From: Hyposmocoma kahamanoa
Taxonomy: Eukaryota > Arthropoda > Insecta > Lepidoptera > Cosmopterigidae
Length of the DNA: 64,000 nucleotides
NCBI RefSeq assembly: GCF_003589595.1
Contig: NW_020653945.1
Location: forward strand, 3,475,108 to 3,539,107
Reading direction: 5' to 3'
Part shown: in pieces, positions 21,727 through 32,442 of the stretch
Numbering within the stretch: position 1 is the first letter of the stretch
Layout: each line of letters begins with the position of its first letter
The notes under the pieces: model-generated
The model's input: only the letters and a program-made list of their open reading frames with translations
The model's database searches: none
Told to the model about the DNA's origin: nothing
Position numbers and translations under genes: made by a program

Positions 21727-22067
21727 ATTGTAAAGCAATGTTTGTAAAAATACATAAATTCCAAAATATAGATCTCTCACCCACAGAACGTATTCCTTCA
21801 ACGGAAATAATCGTGCACCAAAGAGACTAAAATCAATTTCTCTAATTCATATTCACAATGTGCTTAATTGTGATCGATTGTTGACAATTGTTTCGTAATC
21901 ATGACTCACAGATTTGCATAACAATACAATGTCACTTGCGCCCGCGCAGCGTATGGAGAGAACTCTTACTGTACCTGCGTAGTTTGCGTTGTTGACAATG
22001 CACATTAATTTACAATCAATCACGGTCCTAACCAGGGATCACGGCTTACGTACCTCCAAGTTTGACT
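21727..22067. other. unassigned stretch
   Basis: No gene or repeat is recognised. Confidence 0.3.
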
Positions 22068-22303
22068 TTTTTTATGATACCGACAAACAAGTCGTGCCTC
22101 TGGTGTTAAGCGACACGTCTGTCCATAGCAGTTGCAGTGTCACAAAAGTCGCAAAGGTCTGAGGGACACTACCTTTGCGCCTGTCACCCTGAGACGTAAG
22201 TTGACAAGTCCCATGTGCCCATAGTTTCACTATCACCCTTACGCTTCAAAACCGAAATACAGTAATGCGCACATTACTGCTTGGCCGCAGAAATAGGTAC
22301 TCT
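22068..22303 (-). repeat. family A repeat, head missing
   Basis: Minus-strand copy from the TTTATGATACCGACAAAC end to CTTGGCCGCAGAAATAGG. Confidence 0.75.
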
Positions 22304-22854
22304 CGTTATAAAAATAATACTAATACTATTATGAAACAAATTATGTATAAGTTTGTGAAATTGTATAACTTCCCTATTTAAGCATAAAAAAGTTATCAAC
22401 TAATTTCGTCCGTTAATCTTAAACAATCGACATTTTGCCGATGTGTCCTTATTGTACCAAATGTGCGATATAAACAAATGAACGACAGATGTTTAAAAAA
22501 TTATTTAGATAGCATTCAATAGTTTTTAAACAGTATATGTAGGTTGGTGGGTTACTCGGCATATTATGTAACTCAGTTGCGTCCTTGATTTTAGAATGTT
22601 TTGTTTGAACTGTAGACTTTTTGAACTTAGAATTCTATTTTTAAAAACCACGTGACGATGGTCGCTAGCCAATAGACGTAGCTTTTGACTAGGCGCGGTA
22701 AGAGAAACAGCGCGCACGCATATCGCTGGTCACGATCTATCGTGATACACATTTTTTGTTCCAACCCGATCCATTGCGTAACTTACTATGGCTGATTTTT
22801 GTTGATCTGTGTCAGGTTTGGACAGTATTTTAATTAGTTCTAACAGTAATACGT
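22304..22854. other. unassigned stretch
   Basis: No gene or repeat is recognised. Confidence 0.3.
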
Positions 22855-23295
22855 ATTTAAATTTTTATTGAATTGATATTCAATTATTTTGAAATTACTC
22901 CACTAGTTTGTTATAATTATTAATACAAAGATCGAACGTGATCATCATCATATACAGCCTGACTTCTCCCACTGCTGAGTATAGGCCTCCAAATTTCTGT
23001 GCCACTCCCCACGATTACAAAGATCGAACACTCATAAAAAATTCCTTCGATCCGGCCAGATTCGAACCGACGTCTTCTAGCATACCAAGCAAACTAAACC
23101 ACGAACGAGCGGACCTCACGAATTTTTTTATGTGCTTGCGTCGTATCTTTATGTTTGGTTTTTTCAACGACTTTTTAGCCATAGCGCCATCTATGAGAAA
23201 TCTATGATATTTCGTCACCCAGTTAGATACCTTTACAGCTACCAGCCCCGACTAGAGATGTTGCTATTCATTGTAATACGAATTTTAAATACGGG
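22855..23295 (-). repeat. family C tRNA-headed repeat, with RTE insert
   Basis: On the minus strand the order is a CGGGGCTGGTAGCTGTAAAG body, an AGATGGCGCTATGGC block and the tRNA-like head (GTGGTTTAGTTTGCTTGG as box A region, GTCGGTTCGAATCTGGCC as box B). The tail GAGTGTTCGATCTTTG and TATTAATAATTATAAC follow. The tail is cut by a 79-bp insert at 22938-23016. Both ends of the whole copy end in TTTAAATACG-like sequence. Confidence 0.7.
22938..23016 (-). mobile_element. 79-bp RTE LINE insertion with 13-bp target duplication
   Basis: The insert is flanked by a perfect duplication ACAAAGATCGAAC (22925-22937 and 23017-23029). On the minus strand it reads EAYTQQWE, then a stop, and ends in TATGATGATGATCAC, i.e. 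the last codons and the TGA-repeat tail of an RTE-like LINE. It is an extremely 5'-truncated insertion into a family C copy. Confidence 0.8.
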
Positions 23296-23335
23296 AAGCT
23301 TAGCCACATCTTCAGGTAATCAAGACTAGACGTAG

Positions 23336-23800
23336 AACGAGTCACGCTTGGGGTTTCTATGATAGACCGAATTCCTAATGAAGTCATACATCACAGAACT
23401 AAAGTGACCGACATAGGTCGCAAAATCAGTAACCTGAAGTGGCAGTGGATTGGACATATCTGCAGGAGAGTTGATGGTGGATGGAGCAGTGGATCTCCTC
23501 ATGTTCTCGTTCGACATCCTGTCCGAAACAATTAAAAGAAAATGTCAAGTATGAAGCTTCAATCGCATCATGCGATGCATCTTTTAATTTCGTCGAGTAT
23601 TAATTATTTGACAGTAATTGTTTAGTACGGATGTCCGAAAGATTACGGGAGTAGACCCCCAGATTTGGTCTGGAGTAGCGACCACGTCAAGGAAAACGAT
23701 CGCGAGACCAGAGAAACCGGGAGAGTTGGCGTGCTCAAGCTTATGTTCAGCAGTGGATGCGTGTAAGCTTAAGTATTTATTGAATGTCATGATGGTCTTC
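23336..23800 (+). pseudogene. RTE-type LINE C-terminus, broken by MITE V
   Basis: The first part (about 23340-23480) reads LGVSMIDRIPNEVIHHRTKVTDIG, then KLKWQWIGHICRRVDGGW. After MITE V (23502-23653) a shortened second part near 23700-23765 reads NRESWRAQAYVQQWMRV. This is the order of the RTE ORF2 end, with a deletion of the RRP..RWTDD part. Confidence 0.75.
23502..23653. mobile_element. MITE V, copy 2, inside an RTE fragment
   Basis: TTCTCGTTCGACATCC and TGTCCGAAACAATTA on the left are answered by GACAGTAATTGTTTAG and TCCGAAAGATTACGGGAGTA on the right. About 150 bp long. It splits the RTE reading described for 23336-23800. Confidence 0.65.
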
Positions 23801-23933
23801 ATATATTTTTTTGTGAAGATGTTTCACTAGTTTGTTGCCGTAACTTGCTATAACTCTTGATCAACCACGGACGGAGTCATCAGAATTTACGAATTTCTTT
23901 ACTTGTTTGTTACCGGGGATCTGCTCTCGTTCG

Positions 23934-23984
23934 TTTTTTTTACGTAGTAATTGTTTCGGGTGAACGTTAGACAAAGAACGAGAG
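23934..23984. mobile_element. MITE V, copy 3, TIR-only remnant
   Basis: CTCTCGTTCG on the left and AAGAACGAGAG on the right flank a short core with GTAATTGTTTCGGGTGAACG. Almost nothing but the two ends is left. Confidence 0.5.
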
Positions 23985-25162
23985 TACTGATCTTTGTATT
24001 GGGTTTTTTGAACGGATTTTTCGGCGTCTTTTGAATATAATTCAATGACTACCTAAAAATGTATTTAGTAATTGGTAATTAAAATATTTAGTAGTGGCGT
24101 CAGTGACCGACAAGCACCAGTGTTCGACTTCTTTTTTAAAAATTAATTTCTAATATGATTTAGGACAATGTTTTCTATAAGTAAGGTAAATTACCGGGTG
24201 TTCATTATTGGCGAGTATCAATTACTGGTTAATTAATTAGTGGATTTTCGGTGTTCATTACTGGAGATTCAGGGAAATTGTAATTTAGAGTTTTTAGTAA
24301 TAATTTATAATAGCTTTCTATGAAACATACTACAGCATAATCTTTCTTGAGGATTATATCTAAAAAGTAAAGTAATCGCTATTGATATATGTTTCAAAAC
24401 AAAAAACTTATTTCAAATTTAAAGACACACTTCCCTTACAATGTCGATCATTGATGCCATCACTCTACTTGGTGTCTGGTTAACTCCATCCACTTTCGAA
24501 TGTAGATCTCGAAATGTGCGCCATTTTGTCTGGTGCCGTCCATTAAGGGGTTAATATTCAAAAACCTACGCTGGCGGTTAAAAGATCGATAATTTCCACC
24601 ACTAGCTCTGCTGTCTGTCAGTGGTCAGTGAATATTTACTGACTATATAGCTGTACTAATATAGAAAAGGCTATACTGCCAACCACCGATAGCTATATTT
24701 ATAACATAAGTCTCATTATTTTGCAAGTGTTCCAGGTTCCCTATGTAAATAGAAATCAGAAATTTACCCCTCGCGTGTTTTTTTTCTTTATAAAATAGAA
24801 TAGAAACCATTCATTAAAACGGCACCATATAAAAAAAGGCACAAAAAAGACAAACATAAATAAAAACAGAAATAACACAAAAAAACAGCGTAACAACATT
24901 TAAACAACAAGTCACATAATACTACACTGACATGTGTGTGGCTGTGGCGTATGCAAAAGGATTCCATTTAGCTAAAGTCGCAACCAAGACTAGGCTGTGA
25001 CGCCGGTTTTCAATGGGCCCTAGGCGAGTGAGTGACAGACGTATGCGTCCCGAAGTAAAAATAAAAAAAACTATGTAAATATTTATGACTTGCGGTGTAT
25101 GTTTATACACACATCGTGTCTAGGAATCAAGCAAGTTTATGCCAAATAAAGAAAATTAGGTT
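23985..25162. other. unassigned stretch
   Basis: No gene is seen. Around 24046-24080 there is a short match to the AAATAC-rich subterminal sequence of the large element at 34178-39967 (CTAAAAATGTATTTAGTAATTGG). Confidence 0.3.
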
Positions 25163-25615
25163 TTTTAACCAACTTCAAAAAAGGAGGAGGTTTTCAATTC
25201 GACTGTATGTCCTTTTTTTTCTTTTTTTTTTGTATGTATGTTACGTGACAACTCCGGTATTTGTGAACCGATTTTCATGATTCTTTTTTTGTTGGAAAGG
25301 GGGTACGTCCCATTTCATTTTGAAGATAATCATTCACCTTTAAGGGTGGCTGTCCACGTATGAAGATTCTTTTTTGTAAATAGCGCCTAACTTTAATTTA
25401 GGAGCATTTATTTTAATGGTTGATTTTGCTATTTCTCCAATTCAAGGCGTTTTTCTCTCGATATACTTTGAGTAGTGAGAACCGATTATTATTATCTCCA
25501 GTGTCAAGTCCTGTAGAGTGGCGAACTAGAAGATATTTCAATAAAACTTAGCAAATAGACGTAATTCCACTTCGTACTTTGGAGGTAGGTTTTTTATAAC
25601 TCTGTACTGAGATTA
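25163..25615 (+). repeat. family D repeat, long copy
   Basis: Runs from TTTTTTAACCAACTTCAAAA to GTAGGTTTTTTATAAC and CTGTACTGAG. It matches the copy at 45042-45483 along its full length in the opposite orientation, including the CTATTTCTCCAATTCAAGGC core. The two ends (AACCGACTTCAAAA and its complement with one or two changes) form a short imperfect inverted repeat, so a DNA transposon origin is possible. Confidence 0.75.
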
Positions 25616-25617
25616 TT

Positions 25618-25892
25618 TAATAATACCAAATAACGGAACGGACAAGACGTGCGCCTGGTTGCAGTGCCATTCAGAGCTTTAAATCGTAATGATCTTATGG
25701 GCACCGCCACTGCGCCCGTCACCATGAGATATAAGTTGACAAGTCCCATGTGCCTGTAATTTCACCAGCACCCTTACCCTTCTAAGCTGGAACGCAGTAA
25801 AGCTCACATTACTGTTTGGCGACAGAAATAAGTAAGATGGCATTACTTCCCTAGACGAACTCTTTCACATAGGGCTCTACTACTACTACACT
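25618..25892 (-). repeat. family A repeat
   Basis: Near full-length minus-strand copy directly abutting family D. The GTGGTAAGCGACACGCCTGT block is deleted. Confidence 0.78.
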
Positions 25893-25987
25893 GTTGTGTG
25901 GCTACTACACTGCTGTTTATTAATATTTTTTTTTGGTAAATTCCCTAATTTGAAAAATAAATGAATAATTTAATAAATTTAGGAATG

Positions 25988-26085
25988 AAACTATTTTTCC
26001 GGATTTAAATCGCGTATATTTGTTTTTTCAAACAAACCGACGTTTCGGGCCCTTTACAGGTCCCATGGTCACGGTTGACTTTAAT
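25988..26085 (+). repeat. family G repeat
   Basis: GCGTATATTTGTTTTTTC, CGACGTTTCGGGCCCTTTAC and GGTCCCATGGTCACGG, as at 17466 and 50536. Confidence 0.6.
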
Positions 26086-26096
26086 AAATTTTAAGT

Positions 26097-26300
26097 GTAG
26101 TAGAGCTTCTTGTGGAAGAGATCGTTCTTTCTTTATTGCGTTCCAGTTTCGAAGAGTGCTGGTGAATTCACAGGCACATGGAACTTGTCGATTTAGGGAG
26201 ACGGGTGTACTGGACGTGAACCTCAGATCTTGCGATTTAAAGCTTTGAATGGCACTGCAAGTAATTACGGATAGACGTGTCGCTTGCCACCTGGCTCTCG
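26097..26300 (+). repeat. family A repeat, internally deleted
   Basis: Starts GTAGTAGAGCTTCTTGTGG and ends GGATAGACGTGTCGCTTGCC; the CCACC...CAGTAATG segment is missing. Confidence 0.7.
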
Positions 26301-26329
26301 AAAAAAAGCAAGTGATCAGAAGCCATTTT

Positions 26330-26460
26330 GTGACGATATGACCTCCAGCCATCGTCATCTCACCTTTTTATCACCTTTTCTCTGGTTCCTGGCCATTTAT
26401 TTTCAAATTTTGAATTGTTCTTTAATTCCTTGCCTTTAATGCCTCGACATTCTCATTTTG
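26330..26460 (-). repeat. dispersed repeat, possible LINE C-terminus
   Basis: The minus strand of this stretch matches 28350-28480 on the plus strand (GAACAATTCAAAATTT, GGCCAGGAACCAGAGAAAAG, GGTGATAAAAAGGTGAG-like blocks). The plus-strand copy can be read as SGQEPEKRAIKRWGDDEGGH, reminiscent of the 'RRP..RW.DD' stretch of LINE ORF2 ends. Identity is uncertain. Confidence 0.45.
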
Positions 26461-26726
26461 TTTCGTTCTGTCGTCACTCTCTGATCAATTGCTTGCTTGA
26501 TGTGTCTAGGCTGTGGAGGTTACGGAGGCCACATTAGCCTTTCAACTTTATAACAATCCTGTTGATAGAAAAATTATTACCACGTTTTTAGGCATTGCAA
26601 TTTGTTATACAGAAAGACTCATGGTTTTTGTACAAAACACTTGAAAATAATGAGACCTAAGTTTTTTGTTTCCATAAATGTACTATGAAATGATCAGAAT
26701 CAGGTAAGGTACCTTTTTTTAATTTT

Positions 26727-26890
26727 TTATAATGTCAAGTGACGTGACGTGTTCAAGTAGTGCGCCTGATGGTAAGTTACAGCCTCTCCGTAACAGGTGC
26801 AGTGCCACTCAGAGTTTTAAATCGCAAGATCTGAGGGGCACTGCCACTGCGCTTGTCACCCTGAGACATAAGTTGACAAGTCCCACCTGT
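26727..26890 (-). repeat. family A repeat, left arm of a head-to-head pair
   Basis: Minus-strand copy ending at GACATAAGTTGACAAGTCCC (26866-26885). It faces the plus-strand copy at 26900-27152, giving an inverted pair. Confidence 0.75.
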
Positions 26891-26899
26891 AACAATCTT

Positions 26900-27152
26900 A
26901 GGGCCTATTTCTGCCGCCAAGAAGTTATGATGTGAGCATTACTGCGTTTCGTTTTTGAAGGGTTAAGGGTGCTGGTGAAATTATAGGTACATGGGACTTG
27001 TCAACTTATGTCTCAGGGTGTCCGGCGCAGTGGCAGTACTCGACAGATCTTTGTGATTTAAAACACTGAGTGGCACTACAACTGCTGGACAGGTGTGTCG
27101 CTTACCACCAGGCGCACAACTTGTTCGTCCTATCACTTGATATTATTTAAAA
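26900..27152 (+). repeat. family A repeat, right arm of a head-to-head pair
   Basis: Plus-strand copy starting inside the head at CCTATTTCTGCCGCCAAG and ending CTATCACTTGATATTATTT. Confidence 0.78.
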
Positions 27153-27462
27153 AAATCTAAACTTAAATAGTTTCATTTCCTATGTGTAACAATCGCGAAA
27201 ACCTAAGAACTCGATAAATCTAAACTTCTTATAAGTAATACATATAGAGTGGATAAAATCCCTCTCGGAAAGCCGGGAATTATTGTATTCTATTTTGTTT
27301 TATGTTATTAATTACTACTACAAGTAGTAGTACTTTATTACGGCATTGTGTTAGTAGAAAAGTTTAGATTTTTTTGCCTTTTTTTATCATTCCGGTTTAT
27401 TGTAGAAGCGTACATTATGATATATTGCCAGTTGAATGAATTTAGGACTTTCTAAAGGCAAC
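27153..27462. other. unassigned stretch
   Basis: No gene or repeat is recognised. Confidence 0.3.
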
Positions 27463-27670
27463 TTTTTTTAACGCAAACACTCAAAGCCTCGCATTAGGGA
27501 AACCCTGTATCGCGGGTGCCATGGACACACATATAGACAACCACAAATCACAACCATACTCACGAGAGAAATAAATGTAGGTTATATAAATATTTCTCCC
27601 TGCCCGAGAATAGAACCCGTGACCTTTGCGTGGCAGACCAGCATGGTCACCATTCGGCCACGGATGCAGA
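27463..27670 (-). repeat. family B SINE, diverged
   Basis: All blocks are present on the minus strand. Box B is damaged (GGGTTCTATTCTCGGGC), so this copy probably cannot be transcribed by polymerase III. Confidence 0.82.
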
Positions 27671-28349
27671 CATGAACTGTTAAGAACAAGCGGTTCTTTT
27701 TTCCATTTCTTGAATGAATATATCCATCAGTATTTTTCATGAGCAGATTTGCTACTCTCCTTAACTTAAATCATGATGTTGCAATATTTCTTTTGATTGA
27801 ATATCATAATGCTTTTACTATTCGTTTATGTTTTTGTGAAAATACTACATTAATTTGTTCCTGCTGCTTTTTAAGCAGTTAGGATCGAAACACAAAATTA
27901 TTTACATATATATTATATATATTTTATCGCTCTATTATTATCGCATTATTTTATATTTTATCGCTATATTTATCGCTTTATTATATATATTATATACATA
28001 ATAAATTTACGAGCTCGCTCGACGCATCGCAAGTATTTGCGAATTACTCCGCATCGCGCATTCCTGCTATGTTAATCTTCTTTGTGTTTTTTTTTCTATT
28101 TTTGCTTATCAATAACAGCAGTGCAACACTCTTTTTAAGATCCCTGTTGCTACCTAGTTTAAAAAATACGTTCAGTACGGTTGAAGGTCGTCGAAGGAAT
28201 TATCACCCGAATCGTGGCAGTGCAGCATCGCAGCAATTCACGTCGCATTTTTCTGCTTTGCGAAGTCGCAGTTTTGTGTTTCGACCGTAGTTTCTATGAT
28301 TGAAGAACACGTCTTTTCTGTCCGAGAATTTTGATGGCAATGACAAGGG
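27671..28349. other. unassigned stretch with AT-repeat region
   Basis: The part 27905-28000 is a degenerate TATATAT/TTATCGC repeat. An open frame of 73 codons (28069-28290, +) starts with a hydrophobic run but has no recognised motif or splice context. I do not call a gene. Confidence 0.35.
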
Positions 28350-28480
28350 TACGAAGTAAGTAAGAATGACGAAGAAAAAGAATTAGGGAACAATTCAAAA
28401 TTTCAAAATTAAGTGGCCAGGAACCAGAGAAAAGGGCGATAAAAAGATGGGGCGACGATGAAGGTGGTCACATTGTCACA
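28350..28480 (+). repeat. dispersed repeat, possible LINE C-terminus
   Basis: Plus-strand partner of 26330-26460, about 2 kb apart and inverted. See that entry for the shared blocks. Confidence 0.45.
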
Positions 28481-28929
28481 GTATACTTAGGTCGTTTATA
28501 TTGATTATTGATCCGACTGATCACGCACCAGTGTAAGTTGCCGCAACGTGGCCACATTTATGTTCATGTTCAAGTATTATAACGCCAGTGTAAGAATGTT
28601 AAATTCTTTAAATTCATCTATCAGAGACACTTGATTATATTTCGGAATTTCATAGGGAGGTATTATCCACTCTATATATGTATTAGTAAATATACTCCGC
28701 CAATTCCGATCTCTAATAATGATACCTCTGTTTTTGTGGACAGTTGAAAAATTACAGGTAAACATTGAAGAAGCGGAAGACGAAAATTGATGTTGTCAGA
28801 CAAAAATATATGGTTGTGGACATTTGGTCTAATAGTAATAACATGCGACGCAATTGCACCAATTACAAAGTGAATGATGTTATGAAGACGTCATTAAATG
28901 TAGTGAAAATTGCTAGTTTTTAATTGCTA

Positions 28930-29026
28930 CTGCAGTAGAATTACAGGCACATGAGACTTACCAACTTATGTCTCAGTGTGACAGGCGCAGTGGCATTGTC
29001 TCTCAAGTCTTTGCGATATAAAACTC
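28930..29026 (+). repeat. family A repeat, central fragment
   Basis: GTAGAATTACAGGCACATGAG through CTTATGTCTCAGTGTGAC to CTTTGCGATATAAAACTC. Confidence 0.65.
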
Positions 29027-30239
29027 TGTCTGTGTGTAAAAAAATTGTATAACTTGCTTTGTTGACACAAGGAGACCAATTCACATTTCGACATGATATC
29101 ACATCCTCAATGTGTAGAAAAATATGTCTTTTATAAAGTGTTCAAATAATCTCATTATCGATACCACTAGATACGTGTCAAGAGATTTTGAAATCTCTAT
29201 GAGCACACGTTCCTTTATTATCGATTGTATTCAAAACATAACCATTAGAAATATGTTTAAGTTTATTCTATACTATATTTTTGCATGTTCTGTGTATTTA
29301 TTTAGATATTATTAGTGTTGTGCAGTACTTATTTCCATTAATGATGATTATTACTTTTAGATTTTCTCTTTTCATAAAAGACGAAATTTGAATTTTAATA
29401 GGCGGTGTTCTGAGATAATAGCAAAGTCAGGGACTCATTCAATAACCTATTAGTAATTCTGATTCTATAACACTATATCAAATACTATATATCTATACTA
29501 TACCTACAATACTATAACAAATATTGAAAAATCTTCTGGTGGTGTCACAGTATTGGTTTTTGTTAAATTGAAACTCTGCTTTTGTGACAGTGGTATTTAA
29601 ATGGCTACCTGTTTGCGTAACTAGAGGTACATAGTGGTATTTAGATAATCTCGCAAATCTACACCTTTCTATAATAATAACAACCCAAAAACTTGTAGGT
29701 TTTCTGTATGGTACGCAAATTTCATCTTTTTTTGTCCTGACGATAAAAGCGAAGTTTTTGCTGAGAAATAAAAGATTTTTTTAATGTTTTTACTTTATTA
29801 GAAAAATAGATTGATAACCCAGAAACAAGAATTAAATTGTGTTACATAGTTTTAATTTCTTTGTATATGTTTTTTTGTCACTTCGGATCCCAGCCTTTTC
29901 CCGAGAGTTGTGTCAGGATAAAGTGGCGTTTTGTGGTCTCTGGCTACACTCCTGTCAGAGTAGGGCGTGAGCTTATGCTTTATGTATGTATGTTTTTTTG
30001 ATTAAGTATATTGAGCACTTAAATTGTTATTTTAATGTGTCATAATTTATATTTAATGATCTATTGAAACAAACAACGGCTTTTTCGCTATTATTACATA
30101 GACATCTCTTTTTCTGATCGGCTTAATGAGATACCTTGTCGATAAGAATGGGTACCTCCCTAAAATGATAAGGTAGTTAGTGAACAGAGGCATGTTATAA
30201 TTTCTACAATCCATTGTTATTACAGTTACAGCTAAATTT
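29027..30239. other. mostly unassigned
   Basis: Around 29885-29995 the sequence CAGGATAAAGTGGCGTTTTG and a TATGTATGTATG end recall the tail of the LINE at 7990-8660, but too little is left to be sure. No gene is seen. Confidence 0.3.
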
Positions 30240-30299
30240 GACTATTTTTGACCGACTTTAAAAAAAGGAGGAGGTTGCCAATTCGACTGTAGTTTTGTG

Positions 30300-30606
30300 T
30301 TTTTTTTATAATACCATGTAACGGGACGAACAAGTCGTGCGCCTGATGGTAAGCGACACACCTATCCGTAACAGCTGTAGTGCCACTCAGAGCTTTAAAT
30401 CGCAACGATCTTAGGAGCACTGCCATTGCACCTGTCACCCTGAGATATAAGTTGACAAGTCCATGTGCCTGTAATTTCACCAGCACCCTTACTTACCCTT
30501 CTAAACCGGAACACAGTAATGCTGACATTACCGCTTGGCGGCAAAAATAGGTAAGGTACTGCCCTGGACGAATTCTTTCACAAGGACCAGTACTGCCGCT
30601 AAAAAT
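30300..30606 (-). repeat. family A repeat, full length, inside family D
   Basis: Minus-strand copy from TTTTTTTTATAATACCATG to ACAAGGACCAGTACTGCC. It is the first of four close minus-strand copies in 30.3-33.5 kb. Confidence 0.82.
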
Positions 30607-30767
30607 TTGCAATGTTCACTGGAGTTTATGACATCATCACAACGTCTGTACTTGCAATTGATGTAATTGCGTCGCATGTTATTATTATTAGACAAAATGT
30701 CAATAGTAAAAAAATTTATGTGACAACATCAATCTTTGTCTTTCGCTTCTTCAATGCTTACTGTAGT

Positions 30768-30822
30768 ATTTCTTCAGTACTTCCTTAGACGAACTCTTTC
30801 ACAAGGAGCTTTACTGTTGCTG
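30768..30822 (-). repeat. family A head fragment
   Basis: CAGTACTTCCTTAGACGAAC, then CTTTCACAAGGAGCTTTAC: only the 5' head of the family is present on the minus strand. Confidence 0.6.
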
Positions 30823-30999
30823 AAAATTGTGTGTGTATGTTACGGGTTTTCTCTGACATTTGTGAACCGATTCCGATGATTCTTTTTGTTTCGGAAAGGG
30901 GGTACCTCAGTATTGGTCCCATTCAAATTTGAAGAAAATATTCCACCTCTAAGGGTAGCAAATTAGGGTAAGAAAAGTATCCGTTTTATTGGATTTCAC

Positions 31000-31285
31000 C
31001 ATTGACTTACAATTATATGGACGTCGGGTCCGCGCAAAAAAGTGTCCGAACTTATAGGGCGTTAAAATCGTATACAGAGCGTCATTCACGCTTTAGTCTT
31101 CGTTTGTTCGACTGACAGCGAAGCAAGCAAGATTAGACAGTACTGCGATGACATTACAATTTAAATTCAACGTTTTAGCCTTTTCATATTCCTTTACATG
31201 TCACTACGTTTAAATAGGTTGACTTGGGACATTTTTTTCGTGGTTTTTGTTTTAGACCCGTCGTCCATTTATTTGTAAGTCAATG
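31000..31285. mobile_element. MITE Y, copy 1 (286 bp)
   Basis: Inverted repeats of about 28 bp begin CATTGACTTACAATTA and continue with ATGGACGTCGGGTC. A perfect 8-bp target duplication GATTTCAC flanks it (30992-30999 and 31286-31293). It is inserted in a family D copy. The sister copy at 56295-56498 has its own 8-bp duplication. Non-coding. Confidence 0.88.
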
Positions 31286-31370
31286 GATTTCACCCAGTTT
31301 TCTTTAACGGATTTCAATAAAACTTGGCAAATAGATGTAATTCTACAAAAGTTTAAGGTCGGTTTTATTT

Positions 31371-31632
31371 TTTTTTAATATCAAGTGACAGGACTGACAA
31401 GTCGTGCGCCTTATGGTAAACTACACGCCTGTCCATAACAGTTGCATTGTCACTCAGAACTTTAAATTGCAAAAATTTGAGGGGCATTAATACTGCGTCC
31501 GTCACTCTGAGACATAAGTTGACAAGTCTCAGGTGGCTGTAATTTCACCCTGCCCTTCAAAACCGGACCACACTAATGCTCACATTACTTCCCTGGACGA
31601 ACTCTCTCACAAGGAGCTCTACTGCTACTAAG
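31371..31632 (-). repeat. family A repeat
   Basis: Minus-strand copy from TTTTTTTTAATATCAAGTG to AAGGAGCTCTACTGCTAC, with small deletions. Confidence 0.8.
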
Positions 31633-31974
31633 CTTCGTTTTATAAAAAACTATAATTGTTTTATAACACTACACTATATATTTGAGACAATTTTAAGTCT
31701 ATCAATTCGAAAGTAACAGGCAAAAAATGTCCCCCAAGAATCCGAAGTTCATTGGCTGTCTAATAAAGCGAGATTAAGGTATAAAAAGAACGAAAGAAAA
31801 GCGACCACCCAGTTGTCGTTAAATAATCTATGAAAGTTTGGAAATACCGCTTTAGTTATGGCTTAGATAAACAGATTAAAAGAGTTGAAAGAATTCTCAA
31901 TCGTTGTATCCAACGAGGTATGTCGGTGACTTTGGTTCTTTTACGGATCTCGTCGTTGCGGATTTTGTCACGTC
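31633..31974. other. unassigned stretch
   Basis: No gene is seen. Confidence 0.3.
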
Positions 31975-31977
31975 TTA

Positions 31978-32179
31978 AAGCGTGAAACTACACAGAGGGC
32001 GAGTGTGCGGGTCTGGCGCGTGTCTGGTCCGGAGCGCAGGTCGTATTTAATTGCGTTTATTTAGTCTCGCGCCCGCACTCGATGTGTTGTCGTCCATATA
32101 AATACACGGAATTAGACCCACCTCGCTCCCGACCCGACACGCGCCCGACCCGCGTCAGCGCCCTGTGTGTTTCACGCTT
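31978..32179. mobile_element. MITE Z (202 bp), GC-rich
   Basis: The left end AAGCGTGAAACTACACAGAG and the right end CTGTGTGTTTCACGCTT are inverted. The match continues imperfectly for about 60 bp through GGTCTGGCGCGTGTCTGG and its partner. TA flanks both sides (31976-31977 and 32180-32181). No coding sequence. The ends do not match MITE W or V. Confidence 0.78.
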
Positions 32180-32326
32180 TAGCCGTCTCCGTGCGTCCGA
32201 CACCTGGATTCTCCATACTCTCTATGAGCACATGCACAATTCCTTTTTTGAATACTAGATTACCGTGCATCGTGGTATGCTATCGCTTATAATTACAAAT
32301 TTACGAGCGCATTGTATTGTATTTTC

Positions 32327-32440
32327 TACCGACTTCAAAAAAGGAGGAGGTTCTCAATTCCTCCGTATTGTACACGTATGTTGCTCGAAAACTCCTGCAT
32401 TTGTCAATTGATTTTGATGATTCTTCTCATGATGAAGTTT
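32327..32440 (+). repeat. family D fragment, left end
   Basis: CTACCGACTTCAAAAAAGG followed by GAGGTTCTCAATTCCTCCG and GATTTTGATGATTCTTC. It is cut by the next family A copy. Confidence 0.65.
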
Positions 32441-32442
32441 TT

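Larger units (their letters stand above)
30240..31370 (+). repeat. family D repeat split by family A and a MITE
   Basis: The start (GACCGACTTTAAAAAAAGG, 30249) and the TTACGGGTTTTCTCTGAC block (30840) are separated by family A material. The AAAACTTGGCAAATAG end (31318) is separated again by MITE Y (31000-31285). Removing these pieces restores the order seen in the intact copy at 25163-25615. Confidence 0.65.

Noticed and set aside
28069..28290. Open frame starting with a signal-peptide-like run
   Set aside because: The hydrophobic run comes from a T-rich stretch. No donor site or cysteine pattern follows.
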